DNA of 64,000 nt from Streptomyces sp. 35G-GA-8 (GTDB lineage: Bacteria; Actinomycetota; Actinomycetes; Streptomycetales; Streptomycetaceae), in contig NZ_JAMHJQ010000013.1 of the NCBI RefSeq assembly GCF_023534745.1, forward strand, positions 1-64,000, written 5' to 3'. This document shows positions 42,831 through 52,543 of this stretch, in pieces. Each line of letters opens with the position of its first letter. The first letter of the stretch is position 1. Made by a program: the position numbers and the translations under genes. Under the pieces are notes generated by a model. It was not told the DNA's origin. It did no database searches and saw nothing but the letters and a program-made list of their open reading frames with translations.

Positions 42831-44003
42831 TTACGGCAGGTTGCGGGCCATCACGATGCGCTGGACCTGGTTCGTGCCCTCGTAGATCTGGGTGATCTTG
42901 GCGTCGCGCATCATCCGCTCGACCGGGTAGTCGCGCGTGTAGCCGTATCCGCCGAGGAGTTGCACCGCGTCCGTGGTGATCTCCATGGCCGCGTCGGAGG
43001 CGTAGCACTTGGCCGCCGCGCCGAAGAAGGTGAGGTCCTCCTTGGCGCTGCCCGCGGAGACGCGCTCCGACCTGGCGGCGGCGGAGTAGGTGAGCTGGCG
43101 GGCCGCCTCCAGTTTCATGGCCATGTCGGCGAGCATGAACTGCACGCCCTGGAAGTCGCCGATCGGCTTGCCGAACTGCTTGCGCTCCTGGACATAGCCC
43201 TTGGCGTAGTCGAGCGCGCCCTGCGCGATGCCCAGTGCCTGGGCCGCGATCGTGATGCGGGTGTGGTCCAGGGTCTTCATCGCGGTGGCGAAGCCCGTAC
43301 CCTCCTCGCCGATCAGCCGGTCCGCGGGGATACGGACATGGTCGAGGTAGACCTCGCGCGTCGGGGAGCCCTTGATGCCCAGCTTCTTCTCCGGGGCGCC
43401 GAAGGAGACGCCCTCGTCGCCCTTCTCGACCACGAACGCGCTGATGCCCTTGGTGCGCTTGTCCGGGTCGGTGACGGCCATGACCGTGTAGTACTCGGAG
43501 ACGCCGGCGTTGGTGATCCAGCGCTTCACGCCGTTGAGGACGTAGTGGTCGCCGTCCCGTACCGCCTTGGTCTTCATACCGCCCGCGTCGGAGCCCGCGT
43601 CCGGCTCGGAGAGGCAGTACGAGAACATCGCCTCGCCCTTGGCCAGCGGCCCCAGATAGGTCTTCTTGAGGTTCTCGGAGCCGGCGAGGATCACCGGCAG
43701 CGAGCCCAGCTTGTTCACGGCCGGGATCAGCGAGGAGGAGGCACAGACGCGCGCGATCTCCTCGATGACGATCACGGTGGCGAGGGCATCGGCGCCGGCG
43801 CCGCCGTACTCCTCGGGGACATGGACCGCGTGCAGATCGGAGGCGACCAGCGCGTCCAGGGCCTCCTGCGGGAAGCGCGCCTCCTCGTCCACCGCCGCGG
43901 CGAACGGGGCGATCTTCGCCTCCGCGAGCGCGCGCACGGTCTCGCGGAGCATGTCGTGCTCTTCGGAGGGGCGGTACAGGTCGAAATCAGCCGATCCGGC
44001 CAC
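42831..44003 (-). CDS. Acyl-CoA dehydrogenase
   Basis: A 390-residue FAD-dependent acyl-CoA dehydrogenase for fatty-acid or branched-chain acyl-CoA oxidation. Family motifs: 'FSYCLSEPDAGSDAGGMKTK', 'YVLNGVKRWITNAGVSEYYT', 'GYVQERKQFGKPIGDFQGVQ' and 'LLGGYGYTRDYPVERMMRDA', with the catalytic Glu in 'ITQIYEGTNQVQRIVMARNL'. GTG start with GGGGAG nine bases upstream. A partial palindrome (CTAACTACCGTTAAGTAA, plus 44025-44042) in front may be a regulator site. Probably transcribed alone. Confidence 0.95.
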   Translation of the reverse strand: MAGSADFDLYRPSEEHDMLRETVRALAEAKIAPFAAAVDEEARFPQEALDALVASDLHAVHVPEEYGGAGADALATVIVIEEIARVCASSSLIPAVNKLGSLPVILAGSENLKKTYLGPLAKGEAMFSYCLSEPDAGSDAGGMKTKAVRDGDHYVLNGVKRWITNAGVSEYYTVMAVTDPDKRTKGISAFVVEKGDEGVSFGAPEKKLGIKGSPTREVYLDHVRIPADRLIGEEGTGFATAMKTLDHTRITIAAQALGIAQGALDYAKGYVQERKQFGKPIGDFQGVQFMLADMAMKLEAARQLTYSAAARSERVSAGSAKEDLTFFGAAAKCYASDAAMEITTDAVQLLGGYGYTRDYPVERMMRDAKITQIYEGTNQVQRIVMARNLP

Positions 44004-44186
44004 GGTCTTTCACTCCCCAGGATGCTAACTACCGTTAAGTAACACAATTTTAGGGGGCCGAGGCCGTGCCGGGATAGGTGAGTTTGCCGACAGCGAATCC
44101 GTACGGGAGAAGTGCCCCTGCGGAGCCCCCGCCACGCGCGGCTATGCTCGGGCCCGCACCTGCCCGCATCCCCCTGGAGCACTCAC

Positions 44187-45533
44187 ATGGCCCTCAAGAT
44201 CACTGTGATCGGCACCGGCTATCTCGGCGCCACACACGCCGCGGCCATGGCGGAACTGGGCTTCGAGGTCCTGGCCCTCGATGTGGTCCCGGAGAAGATC
44301 GAGCTGCTCTCCACGGGCCGGGTCCCGATGTACGAGCCCGGCCTCGAAGAGTTGCTGCGCAAACATGTCGCCGGGATCGAGGGATCGACCGGGCGGCTGC
44401 GGTTCACCATGGACTGGGCGGAGATCGCGGAGTTCGGCGATGTGCACTTCGTCTGTGTGAACACCCCGCAGAAGCACGGCGAGTACGCCTGCGACATGTC
44501 GTACGTCGACTCCGCGATCGAGAGCCTCGCCAAGCATCTGGGCAGGCCCGCGCTGGTCGTCGGCAAGTCGACCGTGCCCGTGGGCAGCGCGGAGCGGCTC
44601 GCGGCCCGCATCGTCGAACTGGCGCCCGCGGGCGGCGAGGTGGAGCTGGCCTGGAACCCGGAGTTCCTGCGCGAGGGCTTCGCCGTACAGGACACGCTGC
44701 ACCCCGACCGGATCGTGGTGGGCGTACGCAGCGAGCACGCCGAGCGGGTGCTGCGCGAGGTGTACGCGACGCCGGTGGGCGAAGGGTCGCCGTTCGTGGT
44801 GACGGACTTCCCGACCGCCGAGCTGGTGAAGACCTCCGCGAACTCCTTCCTGGCCACCAAGATCTCGTTCATCAACGCCATGGCGGAGGTCTGCGAGGCG
44901 GCCGGCGGCGATGTGGCGAAGCTGGCGGAGGCGCTCGGGTACGACGAGCGGATCGGGAACAAGTTCCTGCGCGCCGGGATCGGCTTCGGCGGCGGCTGTC
45001 TGCCCAAGGACATCCGGGCCTTCATGGCGCGGGCGGGCGAGCTGGGCGCGGACCAGGCGCTGACGTTCCTGCGCGAGGTCGACTCGATCAATATGCGGCG
45101 CCGCGGGCACATGGTGGAGCTGGCGCGCGAGGCCGTGGGCGGCGACTCGTCGTTCCTGGGCAAGCGTGTCGCGGTGCTCGGCGCGACCTTCAAGCCGGAC
45201 TCGGACGATGTACGGGACTCCCCCGCGCTGAATGTCGCGGGGCAGATCCACCTCCAGGGCGGCCAGGTGACGGTGTACGACCCCAAGGGCATGGAGAACG
45301 CCAAGCGGCTCTTCCCGACGCTGGGATACGCGCCGTCCGCGCTGGACGCGGTGCGCGGCGCCGATGTGGTGCTGCATCTGACCGAGTGGCGCGAGTTCCG
45401 CGAGCTGGACCCGGCGGCCCTGGGCGAGGCGGCGTCGCGTCGGCTGATCCTGGACGGACGTAACGCGCTGGACCCGGCGCGGTGGCGCGCGGCGGGCTGG
45501 ACGTACCGCGCGATGGGGCGCCCGCGCGCCTGA
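44187..45533 (+). CDS. UDP-glucose 6-dehydrogenase
   Basis: A 448-residue NAD-dependent enzyme oxidising UDP-glucose to UDP-glucuronate. N-terminal 'ITVIGTGYLGATHAAAMAEL' binds NAD; 'ANSFLATKISFINAMAEVCE' carries the conserved Lys and Asn; 'FLRAGIGFGGGCLPKDIRAF' contains the catalytic Cys; the C-terminal NAD half begins 'GKRVAVLGATFKPDSDDVRD'. GGAG lies eight bases before the ATG. UDP-glucuronate could serve envelope glycans made by nearby genes. Confidence 0.95.
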   Translation: MALKITVIGTGYLGATHAAAMAELGFEVLALDVVPEKIELLSTGRVPMYEPGLEELLRKHVAGIEGSTGRLRFTMDWAEIAEFGDVHFVCVNTPQKHGEYACDMSYVDSAIESLAKHLGRPALVVGKSTVPVGSAERLAARIVELAPAGGEVELAWNPEFLREGFAVQDTLHPDRIVVGVRSEHAERVLREVYATPVGEGSPFVVTDFPTAELVKTSANSFLATKISFINAMAEVCEAAGGDVAKLAEALGYDERIGNKFLRAGIGFGGGCLPKDIRAFMARAGELGADQALTFLREVDSINMRRRGHMVELAREAVGGDSSFLGKRVAVLGATFKPDSDDVRDSPALNVAGQIHLQGGQVTVYDPKGMENAKRLFPTLGYAPSALDAVRGADVVLHLTEWREFRELDPAALGEAASRRLILDGRNALDPARWRAAGWTYRAMGRPRA

Positions 45534-45580
45534 GCCGGAGCGGGGCGGAGCGGGGGCGACAGTCCGCCTGGGCGGGGATG

Positions 45581-46675
45581 TCAGTATCTGACCGGGCTCG
45601 ACGCGAGCATCGGCGAGACCTCCGATCGCACCCCGTCCACGGTCGCTCCCGCGAACGCGAGCATGGGGACGAGGTCCCGGTTGATGTCGGCGGGGAAGTC
45701 GAGCGTGGGCTTGGAGACCTCGTTCAGCGCGTCCACCTGTTCCTTGCCGAGCGTGACGTCCAGCGCGGACAGGTTCTCCCGGAACTGATCCAGCCGGCGC
45801 GCGCCGATGATCGTGGAGGTGATCCCGGGGCGGCCCCGCACCCAGGCGAGCGCCACCGCCGCCGGGGTCACGCCCAGGTCCATGGCGACGGCGTCCACCG
45901 CCTCGATGACGTCGTAGTCCGCCGCACGCGGCATGCCCATCAGACCCGTGCGTCGGGTGTCGACGGAGCCGGCGCCGGAGCGGGCGTTCTCGCGTGAGTA
46001 CTTCCCCGAGAGGAATCCGCTCCTGAGCGGGGACCATGGCATCACGCCCATACCGCATTCACGCGCCATGGGAATCAGCTCGCCCTCGGCCGTCCGTTCC
46101 AGCAGTGAGTATTCGAGCTGGGTGGCGACCACCGGGGACCAGCCCCGGAAATGCGCGATGGTCTGGGCCTCGGCGGCTTTCCAGGCCGGAATGTCGGAGA
46201 AGCCGATATAGCGGATCTTGCCCGCTGTCACGAGATCGTCGAGACAGCGCAGGGTCTCCTCGACGGGTACGGTGCGGTCCCAGTTGTGGAGCCAGTAGAT
46301 GTCGATATAGTCCATCCGCAACCGGCGCAGGGAATCCTCGCACTGGTCGACCATGGCCTTGCGCCCCGCGCCGCCTCCGTTCGGATCTCCCTCATGGAGA
46401 TTGCAGAAGAACTTCGTACCGATGACCGTGCGATCGCGCCGGGTGCTCTTCTTCGCGAAGAAATCACCGATGATCTTCTCCGAATGGCCATTGGTATAGA
46501 TATTGGCCGTGTCGATGAAGTTTCCGCCGCGATCGAGATATTCGTTCATCATCGCCGCGGACGCGGCCTCGGTGGCGCCCCAGCCGTGGTCCTCGCCGAA
46601 GGTCATGGCCCCCAGGCAGAAGGGACTGACCCGCAGTCCCGAGCGGCCGAGGGTGACATAGGAATCGAGTGGCAT
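45581..46675 (-). CDS. Aldo/keto reductase
   Basis: A 364-residue NADPH-dependent oxidoreductase of the YajO/Tas type. Catalytic residues: Asp and Tyr in 'GNFIDTANIYTNGHSEKIIG', Lys in 'TVIGTKFFCNLHEGDPNGGG' and His in 'IDIYWLHNWDRTVPVEETL'. NADP contacts lie in 'SPVVATQLEYSLLERTAEGE' and 'GRPGITSTIIGARRLDQFRE'. The ATG at 46675 has GGGAG five bases upstream. Substrate unknown. Confidence 0.92.
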   Translation of the reverse strand: MPLDSYVTLGRSGLRVSPFCLGAMTFGEDHGWGATEAASAAMMNEYLDRGGNFIDTANIYTNGHSEKIIGDFFAKKSTRRDRTVIGTKFFCNLHEGDPNGGGAGRKAMVDQCEDSLRRLRMDYIDIYWLHNWDRTVPVEETLRCLDDLVTAGKIRYIGFSDIPAWKAAEAQTIAHFRGWSPVVATQLEYSLLERTAEGELIPMARECGMGVMPWSPLRSGFLSGKYSRENARSGAGSVDTRRTGLMGMPRAADYDVIEAVDAVAMDLGVTPAAVALAWVRGRPGITSTIIGARRLDQFRENLSALDVTLGKEQVDALNEVSKPTLDFPADINRDLVPMLAFAGATVDGVRSEVSPMLASSPVRY

Positions 46676-46789
46676 GTCCGCTCCCTGACGTCGCACGTCT
46701 CAGGTCGCGCCGCGGCCGGCGCCACGGCGCTCTCTTTCAGCGAACCACCGGGGCGCCCTCCTCGCGCGCTCTGCGGGAGAGCGCGGATC

Positions 46790-48025
46790 TCAGCCGTCCA
46801 GTTCCTCGATCGTCGCCAGGGAAGGACCGCGTTCGTCCCGCAGGCCCCGCGCCACGTCCTCCGCCGCGCGCAGCACCCGTACCGCGTTCTGCCAGGTCAG
46901 CTTCGCCAGGTCCGCGGTGGACCAGTGACGGGCCAGGAGCTCCGCGATCAGGTTCGGGTAGCCCGAGACATCGTCCAGGCCGGCCGGGGTGAAGGCCGTG
47001 CCGTCGAAGTCGCCGCCGATGCCGATGTGGTCGATGCCGGCGGTCTCGCGCATATGGTCCAGATGGTCCGCGACCGTCGCCGCCGTGGCGGTCGGGCGGG
47101 GGTGGGAGACCTCGAACGCCCGGTGGATCTCCATCGCGCGCGCGGTGGTGTCGAGCGGGTGCAGACCATGGGCCCGCATGTTCTCGTCCGCCGCCTGGGT
47201 CCAGGCCACCGCCGCGGGGAGGATGAACTTCGGTACGAACGTGGCCATCGCCACGCCGCCGTTCGCGGGCAGCTTCTCCAGCACGTCGTCGGGGATATTG
47301 CGCGGGTGGTCACAGACCGCCCGTGCCGAGGAGTGCGAGAAGATCACCGGCGCGTCGGTCGTGGCGAGCGCGTCACGCATCGTCGTGGCGGCCACATGCG
47401 AGAGGTCGACCAGCATGCCGGTCCGGTTCATCTCGCGGACCACCTCGCGGCCGAAGGCCGAGAGCCCGCCCACGCCCGGGACGTCCGTCGCCGAGTCCGC
47501 CCACGCGAGATTGTCGTTGTGGGTGAGCGTCATATAGCGAACGCCCAGCGTATGGAGGGCCCGCAGCGTGCCGAGGGAGTTGTTGATGGAGTGGCCGCCC
47601 TCGGCGCCCATCAGGGACGCGATCCTGCCGTGCCGCCGCGCCGTCTCCATGTCGTCCGCCGTCAGGGCGCGGGACAGATCGCCGGGGTAGCGGGCCAGCA
47701 GCCGGCCGACCACGTCGATCTGCTCCAGGGTCGCGCTGACCGCGTCGTCACCGGCCATGTCGGACCGTACGTACACGGACCAGAACTGGCCGCCGACGCC
47801 GCCCCGCCGCAGCCGGGGGATGTCCGTGTGCAGCTTCCCCGACAGATCGTCCGCGATGTCGAGCCGGTCCAGGTCGTAGCGCACATGCTCGCGCAGCGCC
47901 CACGGCAGGTCGTTGTGTCCGTCGACCACCGGGAAGTCGGCCAGCAGGGCACGGGCCTCGTCGAGGAAGGGCGTGGACGGCGTGGACGGCGTGGAGGGCG
48001 TGGAGCCCATGGCCGCGGCCGTCAC
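46790..48025 (-). CDS. Membrane dipeptidase (peptidase M19)
   Basis: A 411-residue zinc dipeptidase of the renal dipeptidase family. The zinc ligands are seen in '[20 protein letters not shown]' (His-x-Asp), Glu of '[20 protein letters not shown]', His of '[20 protein letters not shown]' and '[20 protein letters not shown]'. The C-terminal '[20 protein letters not shown]' is typical. An N-terminal STPSTPSTP repeat is coded by imperfect 9-base repeats. Its GTG overlaps the purE stop by four bases (GTGA); an ATG at 48010 is an alternative. Part of the purK-purE operon, though no purine link is evident. Confidence 0.92.
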   Translation of the reverse strand: MTAAAMGSTPSTPSTPSTPFLDEARALLADFPVVDGHNDLPWALREHVRYDLDRLDIADDLSGKLHTDIPRLRRGGVGGQFWSVYVRSDMAGDDAVSATLEQIDVVGRLLARYPGDLSRALTADDMETARRHGRIASLMGAEGGHSINNSLGTLRALHTLGVRYMTLTHNDNLAWADSATDVPGVGGLSAFGREVVREMNRTGMLVDLSHVAATTMRDALATTDAPVIFSHSSARAVCDHPRNIPDDVLEKLPANGGVAMATFVPKFILPAAVAWTQAADENMRAHGLHPLDTTARAMEIHRAFEVSHPRPTATAATVADHLDHMRETAGIDHIGIGGDFDGTAFTPAGLDDVSGYPNLIAELLARHWSTADLAKLTWQNAVRVLRAAEDVARGLRDERGPSLATIEELDG

Positions 48026-48549
48026 TTTCCGAATCCGAAGTGGTCCGCGCCTTCGGCCTTCGCGCGCAGCCGCTTGCCCTTCGCCGTCGCCTGCTCGTTC
48101 AGCTCCTGCTGGAACTCCCGCATCCTGGTCAGGAGTTCGGGGTCGTGGGCGGCGAGGATACGGGCGGCGAGCAGCCCCGCGTTACGGGCGCCGCCGACCG
48201 AGACGGTGGCGACCGGCACACCGGCGGGCATCTGGACGATGGACAGCAGCGAGTCCATGCCGTCGAGGTACTTCAGCGGTACGGGGACACCGATCACCGG
48301 CAGCGGGGTCACCGAGGCGAGCATGCCCGGCAGATGCGCCGCGCCGCCCGCGCCCGCGATGACCACCTTGAGCCCGCGCCCGGCGGCCTCCTCGCCGTAC
48401 GCGATCATCTCGCGCGGCATGCGGTGCGCGGAGACGACATCGACCTCGTACGGGATCTCGAACTCGTGGAGGGCCTTCGCGGCGGCCTCCATGACGGGCC
48501 AGTCGGAGTCCGAACCCATGACGACGCCGACCAGGGGAGCAACAGTCAT
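48022..48549 (-). CDS. purE: N5-carboxyaminoimidazole ribonucleotide mutase
   Basis: A 175-residue class I PurE, converting N5-CAIR to CAIR in purine synthesis. Motifs '[20 protein letters not shown]', '[20 protein letters not shown]' and '[20 protein letters not shown]' are complete. Start overlaps the purK stop by four bases (ATGA) and its stop overlaps the dipeptidase start, so all three are translationally coupled. The frame remains open upstream inside purK but the conserved protein starts here. Confidence 0.96.
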   Translation of the reverse strand: MTVAPLVGVVMGSDSDWPVMEAAAKALHEFEIPYEVDVVSAHRMPREMIAYGEEAAGRGLKVVIAGAGGAAHLPGMLASVTPLPVIGVPVPLKYLDGMDSLLSIVQMPAGVPVATVSVGGARNAGLLAARILAAHDPELLTRMREFQQELNEQATAKGKRLRAKAEGADHFGFGK

Positions 48550-49706
48550 TCGGTGATCGTTCCTCGGAGATAGCCGGCGGCGTGGCGGGCGCGCTCCAGC
48601 ACGTCGTCCAGGTCGTCGCCGTAGGTGTTGACATGCCCCACCTTGCGGCCGGGCTTCACGTCCTTGCCATACATATGGATCTTGAGCCGCGGGTCCCGGG
48701 CCATGCAATGCAGATAGGCCGCGTACATGTCCGGGTAGTCGCCGCCCAGCACATTGCACATGACCGTCCAGGGCGCACGCGGGCGCGGGTCACCGAGGGG
48801 CAGATCGAGCACGGCGCGCACATGGTTGGCGAACTGCGAGGTGATCGCGCCGTCCTGGGTCCAGTGGCCGGAGTTGTGCGGGCGCATCGCCAGCTCGTTG
48901 ACGAGGATGCCGGGGGTCCCGTCGTCGGCGCGGGTCTCGAAGAGTTCCACCGCGAGATGGCCCACGACCCCCAGCTCGGCGGCTATCCGCAGCGCGAGCC
49001 GCTGCGCCTCGCCGGCCAGTTCGTCCGACAGTCCGGGCGCGGGGGCGATGACGGTGTCACAGACGCCGTCGACCTGCCGGGACTCGACCACGGGGTACGC
49101 GACGGCCTGGCCGTGCGGGGAGCGGACGATGTTCGCGGCCAGCTCGCGTACGAAGTCGACCTTCTCCTCGGCGAGTACGGGGACCCCGGCGCGGAAGGGC
49201 TGCTCGGCGGCGCGGGTGTCGTCCTCCGACCGTACGACCCAGACGCCCTTGCCGTCGTAGCCGCCGCGCACCGTCTTGAGGACGACAGGGAAGCCGCCCA
49301 CCTCGGCGGCGAAGGCCGCCACGTCGGCCGGTCCTGTGACGATGCGGTGGCGCGGGCAGGGCGCGCCCAGCTCGGTCAGCCTGGCGCGCATGACGCCCTT
49401 GTCCTGGGCGTGCACCAGCGCGTCGGGGCCGGGCCTGATGGGGATTCCGTCCGCCTCCAGGGCGCGCAGATGCTCAATCGGCACATGTTCGTGATCGAAC
49501 GTGATCACATCGCAGCCACGCGCGAAGTCACGCAGCGTGTCCAGGTCGCGGTAGTCGCCGACGACGACATCGCTCACCACCTGGGCCGCCGAGTCCTGCG
49601 GGGTGTCACTGAGGAGCTTGAATCTGAGGCCGAGGGGGATGCCCGCCTCGTGGGTCATACGGGCGAGCTGACCGCCGCCGACCATGCCGACTACCGGGAA
49701 CGTCAC
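48546..49706 (-). CDS. purK: N5-carboxyaminoimidazole ribonucleotide synthase
   Basis: A 386-residue ATP-grasp enzyme making N5-CAIR from AIR, bicarbonate and ATP. N-terminal '[20 protein letters not shown]', '[20 protein letters not shown]', ATP-binding '[20 protein letters not shown]' and '[20 protein letters not shown]' are diagnostic. Upstream, TACCCT (plus 49713-49718) is followed by six bases and the GTG with no spaced Shine-Dalgarno, so the transcript is probably leaderless. Longer in-frame starts up to 49916 run into GtrA's promoter region and are rejected. Confidence 0.95.
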   Translation of the reverse strand: MTFPVVGMVGGGQLARMTHEAGIPLGLRFKLLSDTPQDSAAQVVSDVVVGDYRDLDTLRDFARGCDVITFDHEHVPIEHLRALEADGIPIRPGPDALVHAQDKGVMRARLTELGAPCPRHRIVTGPADVAAFAAEVGGFPVVLKTVRGGYDGKGVWVVRSEDDTRAAEQPFRAGVPVLAEEKVDFVRELAANIVRSPHGQAVAYPVVESRQVDGVCDTVIAPAPGLSDELAGEAQRLALRIAAELGVVGHLAVELFETRADDGTPGILVNELAMRPHNSGHWTQDGAITSQFANHVRAVLDLPLGDPRPRAPWTVMCNVLGGDYPDMYAAYLHCMARDPRLKIHMYGKDVKPGRKVGHVNTYGDDLDDVLERARHAAGYLRGTITE

Positions 49707-49897
49707 GCCCCCAGGGTATCCGCCGCCCGGCGGGGCCGGTCCCCGAGCACGGGCGGGGCCCCCTCCCGTACGGGCGTCCCCCGTACGGCCGCCACTCACC
49801 GTGACCGAGCGTGACATACGGTCCCCCAGGCGGCGGAAGGGGCCGCTGGTTAGCATGGTTCGGAACTGACATCGACCGGACGGGGCTGAACGGGCAT

Positions 49898-50413
49898 ATG
49901 AGCGAACGGGGCGCACTCCGCGTGCGACTGGACCGGCTCGTCCGCGAGGTGGTCAAGTTCGGCGCGGTGGGCGGCGCGGGGCTGCTGGTCAACCTGCTGG
50001 TCTTCAACCTCGTACGGCACACCACCACGCTCCCCGTGGTGCGGGCCAGCATCCTGGCCACCGTCGTCGCGATCGCCTTCAACTATGTGGGCTTCCGCTA
50101 CTTCACCTACCGGGACCGGGACAAGAGCCGCCGCACGAAGGAACTCACGCTCTTCCTGCTGTTCAGCGTGGTCGGCCTGGTCATCGAGAACGGGGTGCTC
50201 TACACGGCGACGTACGGCTTCGGCTGGGACAGCCCGCTCCAGAGCAATGTCTTCAAGTTCCTCGGCATCGGGATCGCGACGCTCTTCCGCTTCTGGTCGT
50301 ACCGCACCTGGGTGTTCCGTGCCCAGCCCGCCGCCGCGGCCGTGGGACTGCCGGACGAATCGTTCCTGGAGCGGGACCGGGAGCGCCCGCGCCCCCATCG
50401 CGTCCGCGGCTGA
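49898..50413 (+). CDS. GtrA family membrane protein
   Basis: A 171-residue protein of four membrane helices in the GtrA/DPMS-3 family: 'VVKFGAVGGAGLLVNLLVFN', 'IAFNYVGFRYFTYRDRDKSR' and 'FRFWSYRTWVFRAQPAAAAV'. These proteins are linked to moving or anchoring lipid-linked sugars in cell-surface polysaccharide synthesis. A C-terminal Arg/Pro tail is cytoplasmic. No clear Shine-Dalgarno; TAGCAT at 49852-49857 may be the -10. Divergent from purK and convergent with the histidine kinase. Confidence 0.88.
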   Translation: MSERGALRVRLDRLVREVVKFGAVGGAGLLVNLLVFNLVRHTTTLPVVRASILATVVAIAFNYVGFRYFTYRDRDKSRRTKELTLFLLFSVVGLVIENGVLYTATYGFGWDSPLQSNVFKFLGIGIATLFRFWSYRTWVFRAQPAAAAVGLPDESFLERDRERPRPHRVRG

Positions 50414-50435
50414 GGAAGCCCCGCGGAAGCCATGA

Positions 50436-50467
50436 GGGGCCTCTGGGGAAGCCCGTGTGGAGGCCCC
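50436..50467. terminator. Hairpin between convergent gtrA-like and kinase genes
   Basis: GGGGCCTC (50436-50443) pairs with GAGGCCCC (50460-50467) across a 16-base loop. Confidence 0.6.
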
Positions 50468-50495
50468 CTGTGGAGGTCCCGAGAAGGTCACCCGG

Positions 50496-51770
50496 TCAGC
50501 GGACCGGCCGCTCCGGGGATTTCGGCGCCTTGCGGGTACCGGCCTCCCGGCTCAGGAAGAGCGCGAAGACCGGCGGCTGCTGCTGGAGCAGTTCCAGCCG
50601 GCCGCCGTCCGCCTCCGCCAGGTCGCGCGCCACCGCGAGGCCGATCCCGGTGGAGTTGCGGCCACTGATGGTGCGCTCGAAGATCCGCGCCCCGAGGTCC
50701 GCCGGAACGCCGGGGCCCTCGTCGGTCACCTCGATGACGGACTGGTTGCCGGTGACGCGGGTACGCAGGGCGACCGTACCGCCCCCGTGCATGAGTGAGT
50801 TCTCGATCAGCGCGGCCAGCACCTGCGCGACCGCGCCCGGCGTGCCGACGGCCCGCATCCCCTGCCGGCCCGAGCAGACGATGGCCCGCCCGGCGCTGCG
50901 GTAGGCCGGGCGCCACTCCTCGATCTGCTGTTTGACGACCTCGTCGAGATCGAAGGCGACGGCGGAGCCGGTACGCGGGTCCCGCGCGTTGGTGAGCAGC
51001 CGCTCCACCACATCGGTCAGCCGCTCGACCTGTGCCAGCGCGACCATCGCCTCCTCCTTCACCGTCTCCAGGTCGTCGGTGGCGGAGATCTCCTCCAGCC
51101 GCATCGACAGGGCGGTCAGCGGCGTACGGAGCTGATGCGAGGCGTCCGCGGCGAGCCGCCGCTCGGCGGTGAGCATCCGGGCGATGCGCTCGGCGCTGGC
51201 GTCGAGGACATCGGCGACCCGGTCGAGCTCGGGCACCGCGTACCGCTTGTGCCGGGGGCGCGGGTCACCGGAGCCCAGGCGCTCCGCGGTCTCCGCGAGA
51301 TCGGTGAGCGGCGAGGCCAGCTTGTTGGCCTGGCGTACGGCCAGCAGTACGGCGGCGATGACCGCGAGCAGCGCCACCGCGCCGATGATCAGGAGGGTGC
51401 GGCCGACCTCACGGGTCACGGAGGAGCGGGGCTCCTCGACGATGACGGTCTCGCCCTCCTCGCCCTTCGCCTTGCCCCGGATGACGCTGCCGGTCGGCCG
51501 CTCGCCGAGCTCGACGACGGGCCGGCCCGGGATCTCGATCCGGGCGTACCGCGTCTGGTTGATCTGTTCGGCCAGCACCTTGGCGCTGATGTGGTCGTCG
51601 GCGAGGAGGCGGCTGTCGACGATGCTCACCAGCCGCACCGCCTCGGAGTCCACGCTTTCCTGGGCGCTGCTGCTGATCGTGCGGGTCTCGACGATGACGA
51701 GCGACACCCCGAAGACGGCGATGACGACGAGCACCACGGCGAGCGTGGAGTTGATCAGACGCCGGCGCAA
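50496..51770 (-). CDS. Two-component sensor histidine kinase
   Basis: A 424-residue membrane sensor kinase. Two helices (about 7-27 and 120-145) bracket an extracytoplasmic sensor, followed by HAMP ('NKLASPLTDLAETAERLGSG'), a dimerisation domain with the phospho-accepting His in 'LAADASHQLRTPLTALSMRL', and an ATPase domain with N box 'LAALIENSLMHGGGTVALRT', G1 'VTDEGPGVPADLG' and G2 'STGIGLAVARDLAEADGG'. TTG start with AAGG four bases upstream, six bases after the response-regulator stop. Stimulus unknown. Operon with the regulator. Confidence 0.92.
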   Translation of the reverse strand: MRRRLINSTLAVVLVVIAVFGVSLVIVETRTISSSAQESVDSEAVRLVSIVDSRLLADDHISAKVLAEQINQTRYARIEIPGRPVVELGERPTGSVIRGKAKGEEGETVIVEEPRSSVTREVGRTLLIIGAVALLAVIAAVLLAVRQANKLASPLTDLAETAERLGSGDPRPRHKRYAVPELDRVADVLDASAERIARMLTAERRLAADASHQLRTPLTALSMRLEEISATDDLETVKEEAMVALAQVERLTDVVERLLTNARDPRTGSAVAFDLDEVVKQQIEEWRPAYRSAGRAIVCSGRQGMRAVGTPGAVAQVLAALIENSLMHGGGTVALRTRVTGNQSVIEVTDEGPGVPADLGARIFERTISGRNSTGIGLAVARDLAEADGGRLELLQQQPPVFALFLSREAGTRKAPKSPERPVR

Positions 51771-51776
51771 GGTGCC

Positions 51777-52454
51777 TTAGCTCTTCTCGAACCGGAAGCC
51801 GACCCCGCGCACGGTCGCGATATAGCGCGGGTTGGCGGCGTCGTCCCCGAGCTTCTTGCGCAGCCAGGAGATATGCATGTCGAGGGTCTTGGTCGACGAC
51901 CACCAGGTGGTGTCCCAGACCTCGCGCATCAGCTGGTCACGGGTGACGACCCGGCCCGCGTCCCGGACGAGGACCCGCAGGAGGTCGAACTCCTTGGCGG
52001 TGAGCTGGAGTTCCTCGTCGCCCATCCAGGCGCGGTGCGACTCGACGTCGATCCGTACGCCATGGGTGGCGGGGGCGGGTACGGGGTCCGAGGCGCCGCG
52101 CCGGAGCAGCGCCCGTACGCGTGCCAGCAGCTCCGCGAGCCGGAAGGGCTTGGTCACATAGTCGTCGGCGCCGGCGTCCAGGCCGACCACGGTGTCCACC
52201 TCGTCGGCGCGGGCGGTCAGCACCAGGATCGGCACGGCGTGGCCCTCGGCGCGCAGTCGGCGGGCGACTTCGAGGCCGTCCATCCCTGGCAGGCCCAGGT
52301 CGAGTACGACCAGGTCGACACCGCCCTGGAGGCCGGCGTCCAGCGCGGTCGGACCGTCTTCGCGGACCTCGACCTCGTAACCCTCCCGACGCAGGGCGCG
52401 GGCCAGCGGCTCCGAGATGGAAGCGTCGTCCTCGGCGAGCAGTACACGGGTCAT
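51777..52454 (-). CDS. OmpR/PhoB-type response regulator
   Basis: A 225-residue response regulator. Receiver domain: acidic pair in 'VLLAEDDASISEPLARALRR', phospho-Asp in 'VDLVVLDLGLPGMDGLEVAR', Thr/Lys region 'LTARADEVDTVVGLDAGADD' and 'YVTKPFRLAELLARVRALLR'. Winged-helix DNA-binding domain ends 'RYIATVRGVGFRFEKS'. TACCAT lies six bases before the ATG, and there is no Shine-Dalgarno, so translation probably starts at the mRNA 5' end. Operon partner of the kinase. Targets unknown; it is divergent from the POT transporter gene. Confidence 0.93.
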   Translation of the reverse strand: MTRVLLAEDDASISEPLARALRREGYEVEVREDGPTALDAGLQGGVDLVVLDLGLPGMDGLEVARRLRAEGHAVPILVLTARADEVDTVVGLDAGADDYVTKPFRLAELLARVRALLRRGASDPVPAPATHGVRIDVESHRAWMGDEELQLTAKEFDLLRVLVRDAGRVVTRDQLMREVWDTTWWSSTKTLDMHISWLRKKLGDDAANPRYIATVRGVGFRFEKS

Positions 52455-52543
52455 GGGGTGATGGTAGACCGCACGGGGCGGCGCTTGGGCCCTGCTCGAC
52501 AACGCCTTCGAGTTCATGTGCGATCCGATGATCTGCCTTCGAA

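Noticed and set aside
44021-44042. TetR/FadR-type operator before the acyl-CoA dehydrogenase gene
   Set aside because: The palindrome is imperfect and no cognate regulator is nearby; it is mentioned only as a possibility.
46151-48556. Open frame of about 800 codons on the plus strand
   Set aside because: Antisense to the aldo/keto reductase, dipeptidase and purE genes, all of which have diagnostic motifs.
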